Positions 25,837-35,529 of a DNA stretch of 64,000 nt are shown here, in pieces; within the stretch, counting starts at the first letter, position 1, and the number at the start of each line of letters is the position of its first letter. The stretch spans positions 248,001 through 312,000 of the forward strand of contig NZ_OY762653.1 of NCBI RefSeq assembly GCF_963666195.1, given 5' to 3'. The notes under the pieces were generated by a model. The model was given only the letters and a program-made list of their open reading frames with translations. It did no database searches and was not told the origin of the DNA. The position numbers were made by a program, and so were the translations under genes. The stretch comes from Trichococcus shcherbakoviae. GTDB lineage: Bacteria; Bacillota; Bacilli; Lactobacillales; Aerococcaceae.

Positions 25837-28056
25837 TTAGGATGTGACCCTTCTGACTGTGTAAACATCCGGGATGTTCTTGATTTTATCGACGATTTTA
25901 TCCAGTTGACTCAAATTTTGGATTCCGATTTTCAGCGTAATGACCGCAATTTTATTGCTGTCGACTTTTCCGTTCACGCTGCTGAGATTTTTGGTCATCG
26001 TATTCACCACATGCAGGATTTCGTTCAACAGGCCTGAGCGATTGTACCCCTCAACCGTCAATTCGGTTTCGTAATCGATATTGGAGGTGCCGGAATCTTC
26101 CCATTCGACATCAATCAAGCGATCGCCGTGCTCTCCGGACACCTGAACATTCGGGCAATCTTTCCGATGGACAGAGATGCCGCGGCCTTTCGTGATGTAA
26201 CCGACAATTTCATCCCCCGGGACCGGATTGCAGCAATGGCTGATGCGGATGAGCAGATTGTCCACACCTTGAATGACTACGCCGCCTTCATGACGGATCT
26301 TCATTTTAGGATTATCTTTTTTTGTTTTTTGCTCGATCGTGTCCAACTGTTGTTCCGCTTTGTGTTTATCCCGCTCGCGGCGAGCTTTCTCGGTCAAACG
26401 GTTCGAAACGATGAACGCAGACAGTTCACCGAAGCCGATGGCGGCATAGAGGTCATCTTCCGAATTCACATTGAAGCGATTCAACAAATCTTTGATCGCT
26501 AGTTTTGTAAGGAACTCTTTTGGCGAAAACTCCATTTCCGCCAATTGTTTTTCCAGCATATCCCGGCCTTTGATCACATGTCCATCGCGGTCTTGCAGTT
26601 TGAAGTAGCGTTTGATTTTATTTTTTGCTTTGCTTGTGGAAACCAAGTTGACCCAGTCCCTGCTTGGACCGAATGAGTTCGGGGATGTCATCACTTCGAT
26701 GATGTCGCCATTCTGCAGCTTGTAATTCAAAGGGACAATCTTCCCGTTGACTTTCGCCCCGATGGTTTTGTGTCCGATTTCGGTATGGATGTTATAAGCG
26801 AAATCCAAAGGACCGGCACCGGATGGCAATTCCACGACATCGCCTTTTGGAGTGAAGACATAGACCTTGTCCTTGAAAATATCCTCCTTCACGCTTTCTA
26901 CGAATTCGCTGGCGTTCTTGGAATCATCCTGCAGATCGATCAGATCGCGGAACCAATCGATCTGATGGGGCATTTTATCCGGATCGATTTTTTTGGTGAT
27001 GCCTTCTTTGTATGCCCAGTGCGCCGCAACCCCATACTCCGCGACTTGGTGCATTTCGATTGTCCGGATTTGGATTTCTACGGGTGTTCCCTGCGTCCCG
27101 ATGACGGTCGTGTGCAGTGACTGATACATATTCGCTTTGGGCATGGCGATATAGTCTTTGAAGCGGCCCGGCATAGGTTTCCATTTTGTGTGGATGGCCC
27201 CCAAAACGGCATAACAATCTTTGATTGAATGGACGATGACGCGGATAGCCAACAGATCGTAGATTTCCGTGAACTGTTTCTTTTGGTCCTTCATTTTTCG
27301 GTAGATGGAGTTGATGTGCTTCGGTCTGCCGTAGATGTCAGCTTCAATTTCCAATTCATCGATTGATTCTTTGATTTTATTGATTGTATCTTTGATGTAC
27401 AGTTCCCGTTCATCGCGTTTGCTGTTCATCAAATGAACAATCCGATAATATTGCTGCGGGTTCAGATACCTGAGCGACGTATCCTCCAATTCCCATTTGA
27501 TCCGGTTCATCCCTAAGCGGTGGGCTAAAGGTGCGTAAATTTCCAGTGTCTCATTGGATATGGTCCGTTGTTTTTCCGGTTTATGGTATTTCAGCGTGCG
27601 CATGTTGTGCAATCTATCCGCCAACTTCACCATGATGATCCGCAAATCCTTCGCCATGGCCATCAACATCTTGCGATGGTTTTCAGCTTGCTGCTCTTCA
27701 TGCGACTTGTATTCGATCTTCCCCAACTTCGTGACGCCATCGACCAGGATAGCTACGGTTTTGGAGAATTCCCGCTCGATATCCTCTAAGGTATATTCTG
27801 TATATTCTGTATCTTCCACAACATCATGCAAAAATCCCGTTGCAATCGTTTCTGGATCTAATTTCAAATCTGCCAATATCGCTGCGACTTGGGTCGGATG
27901 AACGAAGTACTCCTCGCCGGACTTGCGCATCTGTCCGCTATGGGCTTCCCTGGCAAAATCACACGCTTTTTGGACAAATGCCACATGGGTTTCATTCATA
28001 TATTCCGCGCATAGCTGCACAACCTCTTCAGGCGAATAGGTTTTGATTTTCGGCAT
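25837..28056 (-). CDS. relA: Bifunctional (p)ppGpp synthetase/hydrolase Rel
   Basis: Long RelA/SpoT homologue controlling the stringent response. HD hydrolase (HPTQV near residue 53, HD at 77-78 in LHDVVED), synthetase domain (GRPKHINSIYRKM, YDLLAIRVIV, MYQSLHT), TGS domain (VYVFTPKGDVVELP), a zinc-finger-like region with HCCNPVPGD, and a C-terminal ACT domain. 739 residues from the ATG 28056 (AGGAG 7 nt upstream). An intact HD motif indicates both activities. A TATAAT-like box lies at 28173-28178 on the minus strand without a good -35. Confidence 0.96.
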   Translation of the reverse strand: MPKIKTYSPEEVVQLCAEYMNETHVAFVQKACDFAREAHSGQMRKSGEEYFVHPTQVAAILADLKLDPETIATGFLHDVVEDTEYTEYTLEDIEREFSKTVAILVDGVTKLGKIEYKSHEEQQAENHRKMLMAMAKDLRIIMVKLADRLHNMRTLKYHKPEKQRTISNETLEIYAPLAHRLGMNRIKWELEDTSLRYLNPQQYYRIVHLMNSKRDERELYIKDTINKIKESIDELEIEADIYGRPKHINSIYRKMKDQKKQFTEIYDLLAIRVIVHSIKDCYAVLGAIHTKWKPMPGRFKDYIAMPKANMYQSLHTTVIGTQGTPVEIQIRTIEMHQVAEYGVAAHWAYKEGITKKIDPDKMPHQIDWFRDLIDLQDDSKNASEFVESVKEDIFKDKVYVFTPKGDVVELPSGAGPLDFAYNIHTEIGHKTIGAKVNGKIVPLNYKLQNGDIIEVMTSPNSFGPSRDWVNLVSTSKAKNKIKRYFKLQDRDGHVIKGRDMLEKQLAEMEFSPKEFLTKLAIKDLLNRFNVNSEDDLYAAIGFGELSAFIVSNRLTEKARRERDKHKAEQQLDTIEQKTKKDNPKMKIRHEGGVVIQGVDNLLIRISHCCNPVPGDEIVGYITKGRGISVHRKDCPNVQVSGEHGDRLIDVEWEDSGTSNIDYETELTVEGYNRSGLLNEILHVVNTMTKNLSSVNGKVDSNKIAVITLKIGIQNLSQLDKIVDKIKNIPDVYTVRRVTS

Positions 28057-28236
28057 GTTGTCACTCCTGACTCTTAAGATTATGTATTTACTTACTGCGA
28101 TTCCGTCCGCAAACGGAAAGGCTGCTGAATATATCATATTTTGCAAACAAAAAAGAAAATATATTTCCCTTTATTATACTTTAAATCGGAACGATGCGCC
28201 ATCAACATTTATCCCCTGTTCACAAGCTTTAAGCAC

Positions 28237-28287
28237 CAAAAAAAAACCTTGAAGGACAGCTTCATAAAAAGAAGGCCCTCAAGGTTT
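28237..28287 (-). terminator. Intrinsic terminator after deoC
   Basis: Minus strand: AACCTTGAGGG pairs with CCTTCAAGGTT around an AT-rich loop and is followed by a long T run. It ends the prmA-rsmE-deoC transcript; between here and rel I see only a weak promoter-like box. Confidence 0.85.
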
Positions 28288-28333
28288 CCTTGATCATTTA
28301 ATTATTCGGATGCAAACGGAGCACCCCATGCAT

Positions 28334-28999
28334 TTAATTAGCCGCAAGCCAACCTTCGACGATTTTCTTGCCGCTGGAAGTGCCCAAACGCGTTGCGCCG
28401 GCTGCGATGAAGGCCGATGCATCTTCATATGAGCGCACACCACCGCTTGCTTTTACGTCCATCACAGGACCGACTGTCTTGCGCATCAGTGCGATATCCT
28501 CCAATGTTGCGCCACCTGTTGAAAAACCGGTGGATGTCTTGACAAAGTCAGCTCCTGCCTTTTGAGCCAACTGGCAAGCAATGACCTTCTCTTCATCGGT
28601 CAACAGGCACGTCTCGATGATGACCTTCAGGATCGCCTTGCCTTTGACGGCTTCGACCAAAGCTGCGATTTCATGTTCAACAGTTTGATAATTGCCATCC
28701 TTTAAAGCTCCGATATTGATGACCATATCCACTTCATCGGCACCGTTCTGAACCGCCTGTTTTGCTTCGAAAGTTTTCACTTCTGCCGTATTGGCGCCAT
28801 GCGGAAAACCCACGACAGTACAGACAAGCACATCCGAACCGGTCAGGAAGGCTTCTACTTTCTTGACCCAGAAGGGTTGTACACAAACGGATTTGAAGTC
28901 ATATTCCCTCGCTTCTTCGCAAAGGGCCTTGATTTCCTCCTCTGTCGCATCTTGTCTTAGTAAAGTGTGATCGATGTATTTGTTTAATTTTTCAACCAT
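28334..28999 (-). CDS. deoC: Deoxyribose-phosphate aldolase
   Basis: Class I aldolase of deoxynucleoside catabolism, splitting 2-deoxyribose 5-phosphate into glyceraldehyde 3-phosphate and acetaldehyde. TIM barrel of 221 residues with the Schiff-base lysine in [11 protein letters not shown] and a second lysine in [14 protein letters not shown] follows GGGAG and overlaps the rsmE stop by 8 bp. Joining deoC to the RNA/protein methyltransferase genes is notable, since it usually sits with other deo genes. Confidence 0.96.
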   Translation of the reverse strand: MVEKLNKYIDHTLLRQDATEEEIKALCEEAREYDFKSVCVQPFWVKKVEAFLTGSDVLVCTVVGFPHGANTAEVKTFEAKQAVQNGADEVDMVINIGALKDGNYQTVEHEIAALVEAVKGKAILKVIIETCLLTDEEKVIACQLAQKAGADFVKTSTGFSTGGATLEDIALMRKTVGPVMDVKASGGVRSYEDASAFIAAGATRLGTSSGKKIVEGWLAAN

Positions 29000-29768
29000 T
29001 TTTATCCGCTCCCTTTCTTAATTCCATTTCATAGGATACTGCCGTCAATGCATACAAAGGGGCTGTTTCAGCCCGCAAAATCCTCGGCCCCAACGCACAG
29101 CTCTTATGGCCGGCTTTTCTGAATGCCACCAGTTCTTCCGGCGCTAATCCGCCTTCAGGCCCAAACACAAACAACAACGAATCGCCTGGTCCAAGATTTT
29201 CCAATGTGTTCACCAGGGTACTGCCCTCACCGGCCTTTGCATCCTCTTCATAGGCAATCAATACTTTACTATATTTTTCCGCTTCCGCCAACAACTCTTT
29301 GAGGTTGTGGACAGGATGCACAAAAGGCTCTTTTTGGCGGTGCGATTGCTCCGTTGCCTCTTTCGCAATTTTCTGCAGGCGCTGCTGTTTTTTTGCGCTT
29401 TTGTCGGCTGTCCACTTCACAACCGCATTTTTTGCTGCGAACGGGATGAAGGCTACCGCGCCCAACTCTGTGCCCTTCTGTACGATATATTCCAGCTTGT
29501 CGCCTTTCGGCAAGCCGCAGGCAATCGTAATCTTGACCGGAAGTTCCGTTGAGCGGTCTTCATCAACCACCCATTTCAAACTGACCGTATTTGCGGATAT
29601 GTCAATGAGCTCCGCAACGAACGAAATGCCTGAATTGTCGGCCAAATATACTTGCTCCCCCTGCTTCATGCGCATCACATGCACCATATGGTGATGGAAA
29701 TCATCCGACAAAATGATCGGCTGCGTTTGATAATCTCTTGTTAGAGGCGGAATGATGTATCGTTGCAT
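28992..29768 (-). CDS. rsmE: 16S rRNA m3U1498 methyltransferase RsmE
   Basis: SPOUT-class methyltransferase. N-terminal PUA-like part ([17 protein letters not shown]) and C-terminal knot with [10 protein letters not shown] and [11 protein letters not shown], both diagnostic. 258 residues; start ATG after GAGGA. Directly follows prmA by 3 bp, the usual arrangement. Confidence 0.95.
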   Translation of the reverse strand: MQRYIIPPLTRDYQTQPIILSDDFHHHMVHVMRMKQGEQVYLADNSGISFVAELIDISANTVSLKWVVDEDRSTELPVKITIACGLPKGDKLEYIVQKGTELGAVAFIPFAAKNAVVKWTADKSAKKQQRLQKIAKEATEQSHRQKEPFVHPVHNLKELLAEAEKYSKVLIAYEEDAKAGEGSTLVNTLENLGPGDSLLFVFGPEGGLAPEELVAFRKAGHKSCALGPRILRAETAPLYALTAVSYEMELRKGADKNG

Positions 29769-29771
29769 GCT

Positions 29772-30722
29772 TCAATCCTCCACATTTTTTGTGCAGATCA
29801 GGCAGACCCAATCTTTCATTTGCTTTTCTTGCTCGATCTCAAAGCCATTGCTGATCAAAGCATCGATCAGTTCCGCTTTCTTCGATTCGATGATGCCCGA
29901 AAGGATGAAATAGCCATCATCCTTGAGGTTCTTGTAGGCATCGGGAAGCAACAGCAGCAGGATTTCTGCTAGGATATTCGCAACGATGATGTCCGCTTCT
30001 TGATCAGCGATCCCTACCAAAAGGTTGTTCTCTTTGACGATGACGTCCGAAGCATAAGCATTATAAGCAATATTCTCTTTGGAGACGCGTGTTGCGATTT
30101 CATCGATATCGTAAGCGTAGACTGTGTCCGCGCCCATTGCCTTGGCTGCGATGCTCAGCACGCCTGACCCGGTTCCGACATCGATCACTTTTTCGCCGCC
30201 CCGCATCACTGCTTCGAGTGCTTCGATGGACAGACGCGTTGTCGGATGCGTGCCGGTACCGAAGGCCATCCCGGGGTCCAACTGAATCAGCATTTCTTTT
30301 TCATCTTCAGGCGTGTAGTCTTCCCAATAAGGTACGATCGTCAAAAAACGCGTCAAGCGGATCGGATGGAAATATTCCTTCCAGGAATTTTCCCAATCCT
30401 CTTCTTTCACTTGGTTGATCTGAAGCTCATTCTTCCCGATCTTCAGATCAATTTTTTCCAGCTCCGCCAGCTGTTCTTTGATGAACAACACAGTGTCCTG
30501 AAAACCCGCATTGTTCGGATAATAAGCCATGATATAAACGGCATGCCCTTCTTCAGGCAACGCACGTTCCTCTTTTATCTGGCCGAAACCGTCATCCTGC
30601 AGATTGACGAAGTCTAATTCGTCATCTATGGCGACGCCTTTCGCACCGGCTTCCATCAATATATTCGATACAGCCTCAACCGCTTCGGTAGCAGTCACAA
30701 CCTTCACTTCATTCCATTCCAT
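29772..30722 (-). CDS. prmA: Ribosomal protein L11 methyltransferase
   Basis: Trimethylates ribosomal protein L11. AdoMet motif I is DVGTGSGVLSIAA, and the catalytic-region segment is IVANILAEILLLL. The N-terminal substrate domain begins MEWNEVKVVT. ATG at 30722 lies 6 nt after AGGTGA; a TTG two codons upstream is less likely. About 316 residues. Confidence 0.95.
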   Translation of the reverse strand: MEWNEVKVVTATEAVEAVSNILMEAGAKGVAIDDELDFVNLQDDGFGQIKEERALPEEGHAVYIMAYYPNNAGFQDTVLFIKEQLAELEKIDLKIGKNELQINQVKEEDWENSWKEYFHPIRLTRFLTIVPYWEDYTPEDEKEMLIQLDPGMAFGTGTHPTTRLSIEALEAVMRGGEKVIDVGTGSGVLSIAAKAMGADTVYAYDIDEIATRVSKENIAYNAYASDVIVKENNLLVGIADQEADIIVANILAEILLLLLPDAYKNLKDDGYFILSGIIESKKAELIDALISNGFEIEQEKQMKDWVCLICTKNVED

Positions 30723-30743
30723 TTGCAATCACCTTTCCTATCA

Positions 30744-31226
30744 TTAAGGATAACGATAATACGTTTCATCAAATCTTCCTAGTTCCTTCAGTGTTTCGAT
30801 TGTCTGCATAAAATTCAGCTCATTCCAATGCAATTCGAAGCTGGAGTCTCCTTCATTACTCAGAAAATCCCTGAGTTTGCTGTTTGCTTCGCCTACCGTC
30901 AAGCGTATGTTCTTGACCACAGCCTCGGCCAATCCGCCCTGGATCCCTTTTTTCCGATCGAATGGGATGCCGGTCAAATACTCCTCTGTTTTGATTTTTG
31001 AAGATGCACGATCATAGAATAAAACGGAATCTTCAAAAACGAACCGATCTTCATGATTCGAATGGCCAAATATATCAGAAATACTGTTGTCTGGAGGATA
31101 ACTGACTTCTAATAATAACACAATTTCGACTGTATGGAAGGGTTTATGCCACTCCAATCGCCATTCACAAGGCAATTGCTGTTCTTCCAATTCCTCGTGG
31201 ATTTTGTCGATCATACTTTTGTCCAT
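30744..31226 (-). CDS. DUF3013 family protein
   Basis: Cytoplasmic protein of 160 residues, unknown function, widespread in Lactobacillales and usually just upstream of prmA, as here (21 bp gap). No known catalytic motif; it is acidic with segments such as PCEWRLEWHKPFHTVEIV. ATG at 31226 follows GAGGAGG; the frame continues upstream to 31484 but that stretch has no site and overlaps the divergent gene's region. Confidence 0.8.
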   Translation of the reverse strand: MDKSMIDKIHEELEEQQLPCEWRLEWHKPFHTVEIVLLLEVSYPPDNSISDIFGHSNHEDRFVFEDSVLFYDRASSKIKTEEYLTGIPFDRKKGIQGGLAEAVVKNIRLTVGEANSKLRDFLSNEGDSSFELHWNELNFMQTIETLKELGRFDETYYRYP

Positions 31227-31452
31227 TGTCTTCCTCCTCGTTTTATTTGTTTCGGCAGTGCCTAAATGGATGTGTACCGCTTCGGGATGAAGCTCTCCAT
31301 CCATTGTAGCAAAAAACGGGACAAAGATATATTCCGGGCTATGCATCAACAAATCATTTTCCGAAAAACGGCACGCGACATGCAGCGAACGATTTATATA
31401 AGGGGCGGTTTGTGATATATTTAGGTCAGGCAAAAAGTTGGAGGGATATTTC

Positions 31453-31827
31453 ATGACAGAACAATCAGAGATCAGACAATCCATCGATTACTTAGTGACG
31501 CGCATCGCCCGTGATTACCAGAAAACAGAATACAAAGACAGCTTGAAAGTCCAGATTCCGTTCGGTCGAAGGGCTGAAATACTGTTGGCTGAGGATTATC
31601 TCACAGCGGATGAAAAAATCATTTTCGAAGACGGCATCGATCCGGCCACAAAAAGCGAACTCTTCAAAGAGGTACTGCAATCCAAAACGGATAAGGTCTT
31701 CAAGAGCTTTCTGTTGGAGATATTCGGCAAGCAACCTGTTCTTAATGAAAATTTATCCATCACGACAACCAAATCCGGAAACAAGCACTACATCATCATA
31801 AATTTCCAAGGAGCCATGCCCTATTAG
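31453..31827 (+). CDS. Hypothetical protein, 124 residues
   Basis: I do not recognise this family. The ATG at 31453 has a good GGAGGGA site 7 nt upstream. A TATATT box lies at 31416-31421 with a weak -35. The protein is soluble, charged, mostly helical in the first 95 residues, with a C-terminal beta-like ending (SGNKHYIIINFQGAMPY). No signal peptide or membrane segment. It is transcribed away from the DUF3013 gene and toward gpsB. Confidence 0.7.
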   Translation: MTEQSEIRQSIDYLVTRIARDYQKTEYKDSLKVQIPFGRRAEILLAEDYLTADEKIIFEDGIDPATKSELFKEVLQSKTDKVFKSFLLEIFGKQPVLNENLSITTTKSGNKHYIIINFQGAMPY

Positions 31828-31930
31828 GCTTTCCAAACATTTCTGGCTGCCTCACTAACCGGTGGGGAAAATAAAAATTTAGGTTGAGTTTATGCGAAAA
31901 GCCTGATATGATGTTGATTAGAATATTTGC

Positions 31931-31959
31931 TTATTAATATTACGATTTTATGCTATACT
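31931..31959 (+). promoter_or_regulatory. Promoter of gpsB
   Basis: TTATTA (31931-31936) and TATACT (31954-31959) with 17-bp spacing; a TG one base before the -10 makes it an extended -10 promoter. Confidence 0.55.
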
Positions 31960-31996
31960 GTTTAGGTAACAAGGACAACTAACGAGGTGTGCAAAT

Positions 31997-32338
31997 ATGG
32001 CAGATAAAAATCTAACAACTAAAGATATTCTGCAAAAAGAATTCAAAAGCGCTATGAGAGGCTATAACGTTGCAGAAGTCGATGAATATCTGGATATGAT
32101 CATAAGAGATTATGAATCTTATCAAAAAGACCTTTCTTATCTTCAAAGCGAAAATGAACGTTTGATGAGCCGTGTGGATGAGTTGACGAAGCAAGCAGTT
32201 TTAGCTAAGCCGACCCAATCGAACGCATCATCAGTCGGCAGCGGTGTAACGAATTTTGATATTCTGAAACGCCTTTCCAACTTGGAGAAACATGTATTCG
32301 GTTCAAAACTGGATGAAACCAACGAAGAAGCAAACTAG
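31997..32338 (+). CDS. gpsB: Cell-division protein GpsB
   Basis: DivIVA-like coiled-coil protein coordinating septal and peripheral wall synthesis through penicillin-binding proteins. The N-terminal domain has KEFKSAMRGYNVAEVDEYLD, followed by a coiled coil (about residues 40-70), a Ser/Thr-rich linker and a short helical C-terminal segment (LKRLSNLEKHVFG). 113 residues. Located upstream of rnpB, as in Bacillus and other Firmicutes. Confidence 0.95.
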   Translation: MADKNLTTKDILQKEFKSAMRGYNVAEVDEYLDMIIRDYESYQKDLSYLQSENERLMSRVDELTKQAVLAKPTQSNASSVGSGVTNFDILKRLSNLEKHVFGSKLDETNEEAN

Positions 32339-32349
32339 CATCAAAAACC

Positions 32350-32732
32350 ATTTGTAAATTTCGGGTAATTGCGGTCTCCTTCATGGAGGCTGAGGAAAGT
32401 CCATGCTCGCACAAGCTGAGATGCTTGTAGTGTTCGTGCTTAGCGAAACAATAAGCTAAGGCAATCGATAGATTGACGGCAGAAAAAAAGGCTAAGGGCT
32501 CTGCCTATGCCTGAGTATTCTTGAAAGTGCCACAGTGACGAAGCAGACGGGGAAACCTTTCTGGTGGAACGCGGTAAACCCCTCGAGCGAGCAACCCAAA
32601 CTTTGGTAGGGGCACTCTTTCCAAGGAAATGAACGAGGGAAAGAGGCAGAAATGCAGATAGATAATTACCTCCGCCATCAGAGGCCTGGCTCCGATGGCG
32701 CGACAGAACATGGCTTACAGAAATTTACAAAT
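32350..32732 (+). ncRNA. rnpB: RNase P RNA, Bacillus type (B)
   Basis: Catalytic RNA of tRNA 5' processing. Conserved core GAGGAAAGTCCATGCTCGCAC is present near 32390, with GACGGGGAAACC-like and CAGAACATGGCTTACAG elements near the 3' end. The outer helix pairs ATTTGTAAATTTC (32350-32362) with GAAATTTACAAAT (32720-32732), which sets the ends to within a few bases. Position between gpsB and the THUMP methyltransferase gene is the standard Firmicute order. Confidence 0.95.
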
Positions 32733-32765
32733 CAGGCTTTTTTTCTTCAAAAAGAATACGATCGA

Positions 32766-32798
32766 GGATGGGACAAGCTAATTTTTGTCCCATTTTTC
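32766..32798 (+). terminator. Terminator after rnpB
   Basis: ATGGGACAA (32768-32776) pairs with TTGTCCCAT (32785-32793), followed by TTTTTC. Confidence 0.9.
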
Positions 32799-32844
32799 GT
32801 GCATTATCCGGCAATTTCTAAGGCAAAACAATAAGGAGCAATAA

Positions 32845-34017
32845 ATGAAAACATATCAATTAATGGCTACGGCCGCAAGCGGCATCGAAGCCATCACCGG
32901 CAATGAGCTGAAAAAAATGGGCTACAACGTCCAGGTCGAGAACGGCAAAGCCTACTTCTCCGGTACGGAAGCGGACATCATCACCACCAACCTGTGGCTG
33001 CGCACCGCTGACCGCATCAAAATCGTATTCGGCAAATTCGAAGCAAAAACTTTCGATGATCTTTTCGAACAAACGAAAGCTTTGCCATGGGAACAAATCC
33101 TACCGATGGATGCGGAATTCCCTGTTTCCGGCAAATCGCAAAAATCGACCTTATACAGTGTCCCCGATTGCCAAGCAATCGTCAAAAAGGCCATCGTCAA
33201 CCGCCTGAGCGAATACTACCACCGTCGTACCCGTTTGCCTGAATCCGGCGCACTCTATCCGATCGAAGTGGCCATCAACAAGGATGAAGTGATCCTGACG
33301 ATCGACACGAGCGGTTCCAGCCTTTTCAAACGCGGTTACCGTTCCGAAAAAGGCGGCGCACCATTGAAGGAAAATATGGCAGCCGCTTTGGTGATGTTGA
33401 CCAATTGGTTCCCTGACCGCCCCTTCTATGACCCAACTTGCGGTTCCGGCACGATTCCGATCGAAGCCGCTCTGATCGGCCTGAACATCGCGCCTGGATT
33501 GAAGCGCTCATTCCCTTCCGAAGAATGGAACATTTTTGAAGAAGGTTTATGGGATCGCATCCGCAATGAAGCAAAAGCTGCCGCCAACTTCGATGTGAAG
33601 TTGGATATCGGAGGTTCGGACATCGATCCGCACGTCATCGCCATCGCGAAGAGCAATGCCGAAAAAGCAGGTGTTGCGGATTATGTCACTTTCAAACAAT
33701 TGGCTTTGGCCGACTTCACGACTACCAAGGAATACGGCACGATCGTCTGCAACCCGCCATACGGTGAGCGACTTTCCGATCAGGAAGAGATCGAGATACT
33801 CTACAAAGAGATGGGCCAAGTTTTCCGTCCATTGAAGACATGGAGCAAATACATCCTGACGAGCGAATTGCTTTTCGAAGAATTCTACGGCGAAAGAGCC
33901 ACGAAAAAACGCAAACTCTACAACGGCAGATTGCGTACCGATTTCTTCCAATATTGGGGAACGCGCCCGCCAAGAATCAAAAAAGAACTTGACGCCAGCG
34001 AAACCAAAGAAAAATAA
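32845..34017 (+). CDS. ypsC: THUMP-domain class I rRNA methyltransferase (RlmL/YpsC-like)
   Basis: Predicted guanine-N2 methyltransferase acting on 23S rRNA. N-terminal ferredoxin-like and THUMP domain (about residues 1-160) and a Rossmann methyltransferase with DPTCGSGTIPIEAAL and the amino-methylating motif NPPYGER. It equals the N-terminal half of E. coli RlmL and is co-located with gpsB and rnpB as B. subtilis ypsC is. ATG follows AGGAG. Exact target nucleotide is inferred. Confidence 0.92.
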   Translation: MKTYQLMATAASGIEAITGNELKKMGYNVQVENGKAYFSGTEADIITTNLWLRTADRIKIVFGKFEAKTFDDLFEQTKALPWEQILPMDAEFPVSGKSQKSTLYSVPDCQAIVKKAIVNRLSEYYHRRTRLPESGALYPIEVAINKDEVILTIDTSGSSLFKRGYRSEKGGAPLKENMAAALVMLTNWFPDRPFYDPTCGSGTIPIEAALIGLNIAPGLKRSFPSEEWNIFEEGLWDRIRNEAKAAANFDVKLDIGGSDIDPHVIAIAKSNAEKAGVADYVTFKQLALADFTTTKEYGTIVCNPPYGERLSDQEEIEILYKEMGQVFRPLKTWSKYILTSELLFEEFYGERATKKRKLYNGRLRTDFFQYWGTRPPRIKKELDASETKEK

Positions 34018-34034
34018 TTTTTTAAATAAATAAA

Positions 34035-34084
34035 AGCAGTCCGAACGCCCCGCATCAGAGAGGGAGTTCAGACTGCTTTTTTTG
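34035..34084 (+). terminator. Terminator after the THUMP methyltransferase
   Basis: AGCAGTC-GAAC and GTTC-GACTGCT arms (34035-34046, 34066-34077) with one mismatch, followed by TTTTTTT. Confidence 0.88.
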
Positions 34085-34137
34085 GATAGTAACCCTATTT
34101 GCGTGGGCAAAGCTTTTGGTTGAAAGACTGATCAACA

Positions 34138-34365
34138 CTGCCGCACAGCTTTCTTGCGATGCTTGCTTCCACAAACGTACTGGCACCCGGAAATCCTACA
34201 GAGATGGCAAAACGATTCATCGAAAGCGTTAATATCACACCGGCACCACTCCGCATGGTGCTTGGTTCGCAAGCGCTGGCCAGCACCATTGCTACGCTCG
34301 AGAAGCGCTTAGCCGATTTCCGGACGCAAACTGAATTGGCCGCCTCGACGGACTATAAGGAATAA
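34138..34365 (+). pseudogene. Short-chain dehydrogenase, C-terminal remnant
   Basis: The last 55 or so residues of a classical SDR oxidoreductase are recognisable (APGNPTEMAKRFIESV, TPAPLRMVLGSQA, ending ASTDYKE). The Rossmann fold and the catalytic Ser-Tyr-Lys are absent. The ATG at 34159 has no ribosome binding site, and a terminator lies just upstream. I read it as the leftover of a deleted gene. The downstream 34366-34493 holds nothing I can identify. Confidence 0.65.
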
Positions 34366-34493
34366 TCCCTGTCACCCTAACAAAGGAAATAACCGCTGAA
34401 CATAGAGAACAATCCAAGAAAAGAAAGCATGAATAGATCTCCTGGCTGCAGGAATCCATTCGGGCTTATTTGTATTTTCAAACTCGAATCTTT

Positions 34494-35474
34494 TTAGTTG
34501 TGCCCCATTATGTGATGAGGGATGTATGGTTCTTCCAGAGACAGAATGTCCTCCGCAGAAAGCTTGAAGTCGAGAGCCGAAATAGCGCTGGTCAGATGGC
34601 TTTCCTTGGTGGCTCCGATGATCGGCGCAACGACTTGATCCTTCTGCAGCAGCCAAGCCAAAGCAACCTGAACCCTCTCGACGCCATATTTTTCGGCAAT
34701 CGCTGCAACCCGTTCCACGATGACGCGGTCCTGCGCTTCGGTCGTATCATACTTATGCTTCGCCACTTGGTCCGTTTCGAAGCGTTTCGTAGTGGCCGAC
34801 CAATCACGGGTGAGTCTCCCTGAAGCCAACGGGCTGTATGGCGTTACAGCAATCTTTTGATCCGTGCACAACGGCAGCATTTCCCGCTCTTCCTCCCGGT
34901 ACAAGAGATTCAGGTGATTCTGCATCGAAACAAACTTTGTCAGGCCGTTTTTTTCGGCAACAGATTGCGCTTTGGCGAATTGCCACGCGAACATGGCGGA
35001 TGCGCCGATATAGCGGGCTTTGCCGGATTTCACTACATCATGCAGGGCTTCCATCGTTTCCTCGATTGGTGTGTTGTAGTCCCAACGGTGGATGATGTAA
35101 AGGTCCACATAGTCCATGCCCAACCTTTCCAGACTGTGATCGATTTCAGTCAGGATTGCTTTGCGGGAAAGGCCCCCTCCGTTCGGTGCCTGGCGCATCT
35201 GCTGATGTACTTTTGTCGCCACCACGATCTCATCCCGGTTGGCGTAATCGTTCAAGGCTTTCCCGAGTATGCTTTCACTGGCTCCGTATGAGTAGATGTT
35301 TGCCGTGTCAAAGAAATTGATCCCCAAATCCAACGCACTTTTTATGACTTTTCTGCTCTCTTCTTCTTCCAGCACCCAATTATGGAAGCCGCTATTCGGA
35401 TTGCCGAATCCCATGGCTCCCAAACAAATCCGTGAAACATCCATTCCTGTATTGCCGAATTTCACATAATCCAT
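34494..35474 (-). CDS. Aldo/keto reductase
   Basis: NADPH-dependent aldo/keto reductase of the AKR11/YhdN-like group, 326 residues. Catalytic tetrad positions are visible: Asp and Tyr in FDTANIYSYGASE, Lys in VVATKVH, His in YIIHRW. The cofactor-binding part includes TPYSPLASGRL. ATG at 35474 lies behind GGAGGG. Its promoter has MerR-type architecture, suggesting induction by electrophiles or another small-molecule signal; substrate unknown. A dehydrogenase fragment lies directly downstream. Confidence 0.9.
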   Translation of the reverse strand: MDYVKFGNTGMDVSRICLGAMGFGNPNSGFHNWVLEEEESRKVIKSALDLGINFFDTANIYSYGASESILGKALNDYANRDEIVVATKVHQQMRQAPNGGGLSRKAILTEIDHSLERLGMDYVDLYIIHRWDYNTPIEETMEALHDVVKSGKARYIGASAMFAWQFAKAQSVAEKNGLTKFVSMQNHLNLLYREEEREMLPLCTDQKIAVTPYSPLASGRLTRDWSATTKRFETDQVAKHKYDTTEAQDRVIVERVAAIAEKYGVERVQVALAWLLQKDQVVAPIIGATKESHLTSAISALDFKLSAEDILSLEEPYIPHHIMGHN

Positions 35475-35529
35475 CAATAATTCCCTCCATCTTCAATTTG
35501 ATGACATAGAAATTTACTATGTTAGTGAT

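Noticed and set aside
31227-31484. N-terminal extension of the DUF3013 protein
   Set aside because: The ATG at 31226 has a strong GAGGAGG site; the upstream in-frame part has none and overlaps the leader of the divergent gene.
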